Shown here one piece after another: positions 1-7,657 of a DNA stretch of 24,286 bases. A program made the position numbers and the translations under genes. The notes under the pieces were generated by a model. The model was not told the DNA's origin. It was given only the letters and a program-made list of their open reading frames with translations, and made no database searches. Within the stretch, counting starts at the first letter, position 1, and each line of letters opens with the position of its first letter. Source of the DNA: Branchiostoma floridae (taxonomy: Eukaryota > Chordata > Leptocardii > Amphioxiformes > Branchiostomatidae). Location of the stretch: assembly GCF_000003815.2 (NCBI RefSeq), contig NW_023365881.1, positions 166,374 through 190,659 on the forward strand, given 5' to 3'.

Positions 1-494
1 TTTTTGGTATGAATCGTATAAAATAACTATAAATTCGTACATTTTACGAAAGCCGTTATATTCTTATAAAAGCAGGCACCCCTTCTTTAGAGATCTCCTC
101 ATAACAGGTCAAAATATATCTTTATGAAGCCATATGTGTTGTTTTTTTCGTATTGAACCAAAAATGTTAATCTCCAAGCAGATTTCTCCGGTGGCATTAA
201 AAAAGTAACATAAGCTGGGGAAGGAATTAGCCAGCAAAGGAGGATAATTTGCCAAAGATGTCTACAAACTTGTTACAGGGCTGAGCCTGAAGTAAACCAA
301 AACAGAATTAGCATAAAGGTGCGAAGTTTCTGCATTCTTTACAATGGCAAACAAGTATCAGTATTCTCTCAGCAGAGGTTGGGTCACCACGTGAAGGGAG
401 CGAACCGATAAATTCCGACTACTAGTACTTTTCCCAACTCACTATTCTGTGACCAAAAATCCGCTTGAAGAAAAAAATATTCACTTTCTTGGGT
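1..494. other. Intergenic, nothing recognised
   Basis: AT-rich sequence with no long reading frame, RNA gene, terminal inverted repeat or tandem repeat that I can recognise. It ends where the tandem array begins. Confidence 0.5.
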
Positions 495-1790
495 AATTCA
501 CGTGAACCAGATGTTTACATATATAGCCCGTAGAGCTGCTCAAACAGCCCTCCGTTTACCGTATAGAGCCCTAAGACCGATTTGTTTGGGTGACTTGAAT
601 CAAATTTTTACATTCAAAGCCCGTGGAGCGCTGCTTGGACAGACCTCTGACCGATTTGTTTTGGGTGACGTGAACCAGATGTTTACATTCAAAGCCCGTG
701 GAGCGCTGCTTGGACAGACCTCTGACCGATTTGTTTTGGGTGACGTGAACCAAATGTTTACATTCAAAGCCCGTAGAGGGCTGCTTGGACAGACCTCTGA
801 CCGATTTGTTTTGGGTGACGTGAAACAAATGTTTACATTCATAGCCCGTGGAGCTGCTCAAACAGCTATCGGCTCTGTGTGTTTGTTGTTTACAATATCC
901 CTGTAAAGAGCCCTAAACACCGATTTGTTGATGGTGACGTGAACCAAGTGTTTACATTCATATAGCCCGTGGAGCTGCTCAAACAGCTTTCGGCTCCGTG
1001 TGTTTGTTGTTTACAGTATCCCTGTATAGAGCCCAAAACACCGATTTTTTGATGGTGACGTGAACCAAGTGTTTACATTCATATAGCCCGTGGAGTTGCT
1101 CGATCAGTTATCGGCTCCGTGTGTTTGTTGTTTACAGTATCCCTGTATAGAGCCCTAAACACCGATTTGTTGATGGTGACGTGAACCAAGTGTTAACATT
1201 CATATAGCCCGTGGAGCTGCTCAAACAGCTTTCGGCTCCGTGTGTTTGTTGTTTACAGTATCCCTGTATAGAGCCCTAAACACCGATTTGTTGATGGTGA
1301 CGTGAACCAAGTGTTTACATTCATATAGCCCGTGGAGTTGCTCGATCAGTTATCGGCTCAGTGTGTTTGTTGCTTACAGTATCCCTGTATAGAGCCCTAA
1401 ACACCGATTTGTTGATGGTGACGTGAACCAAGTGTTTACATTCATATAGCCCGTGGAGTTGCTCGATCAGTTATCGGCTCAGTGTGTTTGTTGTTTACAG
1501 TATCCCTGTATAGAGCCCTAAACACCGATTTGTTGATGGTGACGTGAACCAAGTGTTTACATTCATATAGCCCGTGGAGCTGCTCAAACAGCTATCGGCT
1601 CCATGTGTTTGTTGTTTACAGTATCTCTGAATGGAGCCCTAAGACCGATTTGTTTTGGGTTTCGTGAACCAAGTGTTTACAGTCATAACCCGTAGAGCGC
1701 TACTCAAACAGCCCTCTGTCACTGTATAGAGCGCTAAGACCAATTTGTTTTGGGTGACGTGAATCAAAAAACATTCATAGCCCGTGTACC
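495..1790. repeat. Two-phase tandem array (75-bp then 121-bp units)
   Basis: Units share the landmark GTGACGTGAACCAA.TGTTTACATTCA. The landmark recurs at 590, 665, 740 and 815 (75-bp steps), then at 934, 1055, 1176, 1297, 1418 and 1539 (exact 121-bp steps), then at 1659 and 1754 with shortened, degraded units. A further degenerate unit begins near 1877. The longer unit is the short unit plus an insert containing TCGGCTC.GTGTGTTTG. Alternate 121-bp units carry either CTCAAACAGC or CTCGATCAGT, hinting at a higher-order order. Because 75 is divisible by three, the first part stays open on both strands (502-906 plus, 571-861 minus). I read those frames as repeat artefacts, not genes. Confidence 0.9.
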
Positions 1791-1943
1791 ATGTTTTGCG
1801 TACAGCTGCTAGTTCAGTCCGGTTGTTTGTCCTCTACGAGAGAACCTACTCCATGTCGTACTAAAAATTCCATGAAGGTGACGAGAACCAAGTGTTTGTA
1901 TTCATAGCGCATAGAGCTCGCACGGTGGAGCTGGAGGGCTGAA

Positions 1944-1997
1944 CGAGCAACCTCCATGGAGGTCAGCTCTGTAGAGCTCCTCCATGGAGGTTGCTCG
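1944..1997. repeat. Perfect 19-bp inverted repeat
   Basis: The arms 1944-1962 and 1979-1997 are perfect reverse complements (CGAGCAACCTCCATGGAGG). They are separated by 16 bp that itself contains AGCTCT..AGAGCT. Each arm includes the 12-bp palindrome CCTCCATGGAGG, so several alternative foldbacks are possible. It sits within about 20 bp of the point where gene A stops resembling gene D. Confidence 0.9.
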
Positions 1998-2078
1998 TGC
2001 AGCCCCTTCTCTCTGACTTGTGAGCTGCCCTGTACCCACACTCCCCACACATATAGGGTTTCTCACCGGTGTGTTTGG
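1998..2078 (-). pseudogene. Out-of-frame finger remnant downstream of gene A
   Basis: In another frame from the gene A coding exon, the minus strand still encodes HTGEKPYMCGECGYRAAHKS, the first half of an eleventh finger. It then runs into unrelated sequence near the 1944-1997 inverted repeat. It is the lost continuation of gene A, stranded by the 4-bp deletion near 2085. Confidence 0.8.
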
Positions 2079-3044
2079 CTAGATGTCCAAGTTGGACTTA
2101 CATGTAGCAGAATAGTCACACTGGTCACACTTGTAGGGTTTTTCCCCTGTGTGAGTTCTCATGTGTTTCAATAGGTGAGACTTCTTCGCTGTCCTGTACC
2201 CACACTCCCCACACATGTAGGGTTTCTCACCGGTGTGTTTTGTTATGTGGTCATCCAAAGTGGATTTACGTGCTGCAGAATAGTCGCACTGGTCACACTT
2301 GTAGGGTTTCTCACCAGTATGAGTTCTCATATGGTTTAATAAAGTAAATTTCAGAGCTGTTCTGAACCCACACTCCCCACACATGTAGGGTTTCTCACCG
2401 GTGTGCTTCAGTAGATGTTTGACCAAAGAGGATTTCTGTGCAGCAGAATAGTTACACTGGTCACACTTGAAGGGTTTTTCCCCGGTATGAGTTTTCATGT
2501 GTCTGGATAAGTTGGACTTGCAAGCTGCCCTGTACCCACACTCCCCACACATGTAGGGCTTTTCACCGGTGTGTTTCGTTAGATGTAGGTCCAAATTAGC
2601 TTTCTGTGCAGCAGAGTAATCACATTGGTCACATTTATAGGGTTTCTCACCTGTATGAGTTCTTATGTGTTTTGATAAGGTAGATTTCAGATTTGTCCGG
2701 TACCCACACTCCCCACACATGTAGGGTTTCTCACCGGTGTGTTTTGTTACGTGTATGACCAAAGCACATTTTTGTGCAGCAGAATAATCACACTGGTCGC
2801 ACTTGTAGGGTTTATCACCGGTGTGTTTTGTTCGATGTCGGGCCAAATTGGATTTCCGTGCTGTCGCATAGTCACACTGGTCACATTTGTATGCCTTTTC
2901 TTCTTCTGTCTCGTTCCCAGGGTGGCCAGGGCACAGACCTTCAGTATCGTTCCCAGGGTGGCCAGGGCACAGACCTTCAGTCTCGTTCCCAGGGTGGCCA
3001 GTGCGCAAACCTTCAGTAGAACCTCCGCAGCTGGGACTCGCCAT
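2079..3044 (-). CDS. Gene A: C2H2 zinc-finger protein, 3'-truncated
   Basis: This coding exon encodes 321 residues, presumably a nuclear DNA-binding protein; targets are unknown. After MASPSCGGS come three copies of a 12-residue GHPGNE repeat, then nine complete fingers and the first part of a tenth. Fingers 2-10 alternate CDQCDYSA and CGECGYR types; finger 1 is also CDQC type. Fingers are joined by TGEKP or TGDKP linkers. The aromatic residue sits two residues after the second Cys rather than four, as in CTCF or REST fingers. The ATG at 3044 has G at -3 and +4 and lies 7 nt after an acceptor AG at 3052-3053. An in-frame TGA lies upstream of that acceptor. Compared with gene D, one copy of a TGTCTGTC duplication (plus strand) is lost near 2085. 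This shifts the frame and ends the protein inside finger 10, so it may be a decaying copy. Confidence 0.85.
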   Translation of the reverse strand: MASPSCGGSTEGLRTGHPGNETEGLCPGHPGNDTEGLCPGHPGNETEEEKAYKCDQCDYATARKSNLARHRTKHTGDKPYKCDQCDYSAAQKCALVIHVTKHTGEKPYMCGECGYRTNLKSTLSKHIRTHTGEKPYKCDQCDYSAAQKANLDLHLTKHTGEKPYMCGECGYRAACKSNLSRHMKTHTGEKPFKCDQCNYSAAQKSSLVKHLLKHTGEKPYMCGECGFRTALKFTLLNHMRTHTGEKPYKCDQCDYSAARKSTLDDHITKHTGEKPYMCGECGYRTAKKSHLLKHMRTHTGEKPYKCDQCDYSATCKSNLDI

Positions 3045-3084
3045 GCCTTTTCTGTTGAGGGGCAACAAATGATAGTAGGAAAAT

Positions 3085-3659
3085 CAGGGCTCGAAATTCA
3101 TTTGGGGGGGGGGGGGTACGTGCACTGGTGTACCCAACCTAGAAAATTGGGTAAACCAAAACATTTTAGGTGTACTACATAAAATAAAGTAGAATATCTA
3201 ATTTAGTAATTTCAATGGTAGTAATTTGAACGAGTTCTTCAAAAATCGGAACAGGGATACTTGCTTTGACATTTTCCCGCTGTTTCTGACATCCAGGAAT
3301 TAATTTGTAACACCAAATTTGGCCGACCCAGAGATCTACGATGTTAAGAAAATGTACAAATTTAACATGTTCTCGACCCAGCAGCTATCATTGGAAGTAC
3401 CCCAAAACTCCTGAAATAATTGATGTCATGTTTCGACACATGGCAGTCAGTAGTCCCAATGAAAGAATTCTGAGGGGGCGAGTAAGAACAGAAAGAAACA
3501 AACATGCCGACAACCGGAGTCAAACCCGGGTCGGCAGATTACAAATCCAACGTGCAAACCTCAACACCAAAAGCTCTAGAGCCGTTGGCGTGGTCAGTTT
3601 GGCAGTGCTTGAACCCACTCTTACACCCAATAATTTTGGGTGCACAAACAAGAGCCCTG
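3085..3659. mobile_element. hAT-like non-autonomous element in gene A intron
   Basis: The 575-bp segment starts CAGGGCTC and ends GAGCCCTG, a perfect 8-bp terminal inverted repeat typical of hAT termini. Gene C lacks it: there the sequence passes directly from GGAAAATAG to TATCT. Gene D carries the same insertion at 19738-20316. It includes a poly-G run near 3104-3117, an ACCCAA...TTGGGT subterminal palindrome near each end, and a tRNA-like stretch. Flanking sequence GGAAAAT/TGATAAT is only a weak target duplication. There is no transposase. Confidence 0.65.
3505..3595 (-). repeat. tRNA-Thr(UGU)-like relic
   Basis: On the minus strand, a D-arm-like GTGT-loop-GCAC, an anticodon loop TTTGTAA (UGU) and a B-box-like GGTTTGA.TCC follow in tRNA order. 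The T-arm has lost a base and no acceptor stem pairs properly. It is a tRNA-derived relic inside the hAT-like element, not a working tRNA gene. The same relic is present near 20165-20250. Confidence 0.45.
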
Positions 3660-3969
3660 ATAATAGTATATTCTAGTATATTGGCCCATGACCAAGATGC
3701 ACTTGTCTCATGGTGTAGAGATACCAGCTTGCCGAATTTCATGTTCTTCCAAGGTCTAGTTGTGAAGATTCTCTATTTGCTTGGAGAAGAAGAAACTGAG
3801 CAAGAACAACATGTTTCCCTTCTGTGATAGAGCGTCTGTGCACAGAGCACTGCCCCCTCCCCACCCATCCGTAGACGATCGCAAATTATATCTTCAACAT
3901 ACATAATTGGGTTTCAGTCACGACTCTCTAAGCAAAGACAAAGACTTCATAAGGCGTTGCCACTTTTAC

Positions 3970-4090
3970 CTTGTCCGTGTTGTCTGGAAGTATCCTAAAA
4001 ATCGCGCCTTTCGTACGGAATGGAGCCACAAAGCAGAACACGACTCGCTGGCATCCGGGTCGAATGAAGGTCGAAGGTTAAAGGTAATGC
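3970..4090 (-). other. Predicted 5' exon 1 of gene A
   Basis: Only the 3' boundary is firm: ACGGACAAG followed by GTAAAAGTG at 3969 down is a good donor. It pairs with the acceptor at 3052-3053 to give a 918-bp intron. The block is shared with the three other genes at the same relative place. A degenerate DR1 motif (AGGTCG-A-AGGTTA, 4068-4080, plus strand) marks its upstream part. The transcription start is not visible. The exon could be non-coding or add a short leader peptide. Confidence 0.5.
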
Positions 4091-4433
4091 TAACCTGATT
4101 ATCCAGCTTACCAAGACTGTGTACTCAGTGAGCGATTGTAGATCGACGGAGTTGCGCCAGGAATTATTGAATATTGAGTGATAAAATTTAAAAAAATTAT
4201 TGTGATTTTAACGGGATTATATTTCTTTCGCAGTACTTATGTCTTGATTCTTTAAGTTTGGAATTACCGTCATTCATGATTGTAGTATAATGGGTTTCTG
4301 CTACGTTTTGTGTATATTGTTGTCTTCTAAAGCATACGTTTAAATCTTGCATCATGTTCTAGTTCTAGTTCTAAAAGCAAGGGTCGCACAAGTGTTCAAT
4401 CCAGTTTTGTCAAACAGAAGCTACTCAAGCAAC

Positions 4434-4537
4434 TGGACATGATTTTGGAAACGGCAAGACGTTTCAGGTGGTTTATGTGCACAAGAAAAGAGATGAATGC
4501 AACCTGAAACGTCTTGCCGTTTCCAAAATCATGTCCA
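4434..4537. repeat. Perfect 36-bp inverted repeat (hairpin)
   Basis: The arms 4434-4469 and 4502-4537 are exact reverse complements over 36 bp with a 32-bp loop. An RNA from either strand would fold into a hairpin of about 104 nt. The right arm ends exactly where the next MITE begins. It may be a foldback element, a small-RNA precursor or an assembly or cloning snap-back. The sequence alone cannot decide. Confidence 0.9.
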
Positions 4538-4829
4538 GGGCACAACCCACCGTACGTGCAATTTGTCCGTACGTTTTTGTGAGGCCACGTACGTCTGCCG
4601 CGTATTTCTGAAAACGTTCAGGCTGCGCAGGGCAGGCGCGTCGCCCGTACTGGCACGTACGGGGGGCGAATCCGCAGCCCGATGACACACAAAGGTTTGC
4701 CTGTACGTAATCTTCTACGGCGTGTATGCGTGCTCCAAAATCCGTACGTACCACTTACGGATCCCAAAAGATTGTCCACGCTTTGGCACGTAGACAGCAC
4801 GTATTTGCACGTACGGCGGGTCGTGCCCT
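4537..4829. mobile_element. MITE with 25-bp terminal inverted repeats
   Basis: The left end starts AGGGCACAACCCACCGTACG. The reverse complement of the right end matches it over 25 bp with two G/A differences. The interior is dense in ACGTACG motifs and CpG, unlike its neighbours. It has no coding capacity. No convincing target duplication is visible, so I do not assign a superfamily. Confidence 0.75.
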
Positions 4830-4874
4830 TAGCTTTGCTGAAATCGACGCCCGAACAGCGCTGTGGTTAAATAC

Positions 4875-5180
4875 CGACAGTAAGTCGTGCATTCTCCCAG
4901 ATTAGAGGTTTCATGAACAAGATCATTTCAAGTTGCAATCATAAAACCGATTGCTGTTAAAACTCACAGAATATTCCCCACATACAGCTGCATATACTTG
5001 TTATACGCAGCATACGTAATACTTACACATTCATGTAACATTTAGTGCATCTAATAGTGGATACATGTTTGTTAAACCTTAAACGTGTCACTTACATATG
5101 TTAGTGCTAATACTAGATATCAAATTGTGAAGTGACACAAAAGTTGAAAAAAAAAATGTATTCTGCATTCATGTTAATGT
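4875..5180. other. Gene A upstream flank, paralogous to 17150-17465
   Basis: It shares ordered blocks with the gene C flank: CCCAGATT, CAATCATAAA, ACATACAGCTGCATATACTT, TTTAATAGTGGA-like, TTAACGTGTCA-like and GTTGAAAAAAA. This shows that the A/C duplication unit reaches more than 1 kb upstream of exon 1. No gene was found in it. Confidence 0.65.
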
Positions 5181-5319
5181 GGATTCAAGCAAAGCATGCA
5201 ATGACACACATCTACCCTTGATCAGCTTAGAGGTGACAATTGTTTGCGAGAACAACAAAAGACTTTGGTCCAAGGCAAAAAAGTATTTGCAACATGTCTT
5301 CTGTATCTGTATCTGTATC

Positions 5320-5712
5320 TATATAGCCGGTATAACCGCCGTTCGGCGTAACACACCAGCTTCGCAGGCACGCGGCGCGGCAGAAAATTCGAATACAGGG
5401 GTGCATTTTCATGGAACGAGTTGCCGCCAACGGTTAAAGTGGCCAGTTCTGCACTGTCGTTCAAGAAACTGATAAGAAACGGTAATCACTGCTGACCCCT
5501 GACCTCCTGACCCGGCACTAACTTCGATTAATGAGTTATGATTTTGATTTATGTTTATGTATATATTGTTACTTTGATTTGTTCATTTGATTTGTATCTT
5601 ATTTCTTGTTATGCTATTTTGTGTACAGGGCACAACTGAAAAGCAGAACGCATAGTACTGAGTTGTCCACCCTGTCTAAATAAAACAGAAATAAAATAAA
5701 ATAAAATAAGCA
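5320..5712 (+). mobile_element. LINE 3' end (CR1-like), plus strand
   Basis: With one frameshift, the plus strand encodes the C-terminal signature of CR1-like reverse transcriptases: FEYRGAFSWNELPPTVK, then SFKKLI and a stop near 5478. About 230 bp of AT-rich 3' UTR follows. It ends in an AATAAAATAAAATAAAAT microsatellite tail at about 5685-5710. The 5' part is missing. A short TGTATC hexanucleotide repeat lies just upstream, near 5300. Confidence 0.7.
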
Positions 5713-7080
5713 GCTGGTTATATTACACCGAACGACTCATTACACCTACCTTTTGCACATCTATCTGCAAGCGTTCTTTAAAACTACACAGAGAAGATGC
5801 CCCTACTGTACTTGGTGATAACAAATTCCACTCTACGATAGTTCTGGGAAAGTACGAATTTTTGAACACATCAATCCTAGGTTGGTAACTCTGGTATTTG
5901 AATGCATGACTGTTTCTTGTTCTTTTTTGAGCTGGTATTAGATACTTATCAGTTGGTACGTCCACCAGTTTATTGGTCATTTTGTACATCATGGAAAGTC
6001 TGGGCATTTTCCTTCTATCTTCAAGTGACATCCACTGCAAATCTGTTTTCATTTTGGTAACACTAGAATCCCTGTTATAGTTGTTTGTGCAGAATCGGGC
6101 AGCTTGGTTCTGTACCCTTTCAAGTTTATCTTTGTCTTTCTTTGTATACGGGTCCCATACTGTAGCGGCATACTCAAGGTTAGGTCTTACCATTCTCCTA
6201 CAGCAGAGTACCGTCAGTCATTTATTCCTGACTGTACTCTGCTTTCCTTCCCTTTTGCCGGCGGTATTACCCGCCCTACTTATTAGATATTAATGAGCTT
6301 GCCCTTATATGGGCAGTCAGCCGTTGGGGATCGGGCGTTGGCATGGTGAGCAAACAAAGTCATGGTAATACGTAACATGATTGGCTGGTAGCTTCCCAGC
6401 GGCCTTTGCGAGACAGCTTCACGACAACAAGAAGCCCAAGGAAGGCCTGTTCTCTGATTGGTTGACAGCTTGTTTGTGGCGACAATCATAATACCCGTAG
6501 GTAGGCCCTGGGACAGCAGGGCCCCATAAGGTAAATGCCGTTGGGGACCGGGCGTTAGGAGGATGGGTCTTACTAGTGACGTGTATGCAAGTGATTTTAC
6601 CCTGGTTGGGCATGCCCACAAGTTGCGTTTGATTACTCCCAATGTCTGTTTAGCCTTGGTTGTTATTTTGTTAACATGGACACCCCACTTCAGCCCAGTT
6701 GTTAATGTAACACCCAGGTATGGGTGGGTTTTTGTGGTTTCTAATGTCTGACCACAAAACTGGTAAGGGGACACTTTTGGTGTTCGTTTGTTCGTTATGT
6801 GCATGGTATAGCACTTATCAGGATTGAACTGCATAAGCCATTTCCTTTGCCATTCTTCCAGGGTGTTCAGATCTTCCTGAAGAACTTGTGAATCATTTTA
6901 TGTGGATACCTCTATATATAACAGACAATCATCGGCGAATAACCTCACACTTGAATCGAGCTGGTCTGGCAAGTCGTTTATGTACAAGAGGAAGAGCAAT
7001 GGTCCAAGCACAGTCCCTTGTGGAACTCCCGACGCTACTTTAACTGGAGCTGAAAAGCTCTTAAAAGCATGCATGAACAA
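5713..7080 (-). mobile_element. LINE reverse-transcriptase fragment, minus strand
   Basis: The minus strand encodes the second half of a CR1-like reverse transcriptase. In order: [20 protein letters not shown] and the catalytic FADD (about 6930-7045), FNPDKC and PYLGV (about 6700-6830), a VRP..EYA..VWDP segment and the C-terminal PRTI.EWN (5760-6193). Polymerase motifs A and B upstream of SGVPQG are missing. An in-frame TAA lies at 6898-6900, and a 375-bp MITE interrupts the frame at 6191-6565. It is a dead 5'-truncated copy, tail to tail with the plus-strand LINE. It lies downstream of gene B. Confidence 0.85.
6191..6565. mobile_element. hAT-like MITE nested in LINE
   Basis: It starts CATTCTCCTA and ends TAGGAGGATG, so terminal inverted repeats match at 9 of 10 bases. 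The 8-bp target duplication GGTCTTAC is perfect (6183-6190 and 6566-6573). Taking out the element plus one duplication copy lets the surrounding LINE sequence continue. Subterminal copies of GCCGTTGGGGA.CGGGCGTT occur near 6319 and 6537. The 8-bp duplication suits hAT. There is no transposase. Confidence 0.85.
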
Positions 7081-7159
7081 ACAAATGTTAATAATCATCT
7101 AAGCTATCATATATCAATTATATTACTTCATACACATACTCCATACATTAATACATTAA

Positions 7160-7657
7160 CTTCTCTCTCTGTTTTTTCACGTGGTCATCCAAAGGGAATT
7201 TCTGTGCTGCAGAACTTAGTCGCACTGGTTACACTTGTAGGGTTCTTTGCGACGTGAGTTTTGATATGTACAGACAGTTCGTTCTTTGTAGCTGTCCTGT
7301 ACCCACAAGTGTCACACATGTAGGGTTTCTCCTGGGTATGTTCTCTCTGGTGGTCATCTAAGTAAGATTTCCTTGTTGCAGAATAGTCACACTCGTAGGG
7401 GTTTTCACCAGTATGAGTTCTCATATGATTGGATAAGTAGGATTTCTTTGCTGTTGCAGAATAGTCACATTGGTCACACTTGTAGGGGTTTTGACCGGTA
7501 TGAGTTCTCATATAATTGGATACGTCGGACTTTTGAGCTGCCCTGTACCCCCACTCCCCACACATGTAGGATTTCTCTCTGGTGTTTGGTTAGATGTCGG
7601 ACCAAAGCACAGTTTTGTGCTGCAGAAGTCACACCGGTCATACTTGTAGGGTTTTTC
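7160..7657 (-). pseudogene. Decayed 3' finger array of gene B
   Basis: After the gene B stop the minus strand still carries about five finger remnants in shifting frames. One has CDQC changed to YDRC plus a deletion. One has CGEW and a lost zinc His (NYMRTH). One CDQC-type finger is nearly intact, with CDYSATAKKS. One lacks the DQC residues (YECDYSATRK). The last, CDTCGYRTATKNELSVHIKTH when read through, matches the final finger of gene D. It then shows the same one-base loss as gene D right after KTH. This is therefore an old, shared C-terminal region now cut off from gene B. Confidence 0.8.

Noticed and set aside
502-906. Plus-strand 134-codon frame, with minus-strand partners at 571-861 and 600-842, as genes
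   Set aside because: They are open only because the 75-bp repeat is a multiple of three. Their peptides repeat every 25 residues and match nothing known.
3045-3068. Extension of gene A to a start at 3068 (and equivalent extensions of B, C and D)
   Set aside because: These begin with TTG or similar codons, not ATG, and lie inside the predicted splice acceptor. The conserved ATG with a good context is at 3044, 9085, 15031 and 19697.
2739-3182. Plus-strand frames antisense to the zinc-finger exons (also near 7783-8274, 8713-9158, 14596-15073 and 19464-19832)
   Set aside because: They are shadows of the regular finger and 36-bp repeats on the other strand, with no independent support.
3505-3595. 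A functional tRNA-Thr(UGU) gene
   Set aside because: The acceptor stem does not pair, the T-arm has lost a base, and the copy near 20165-20250 shows similar damage.
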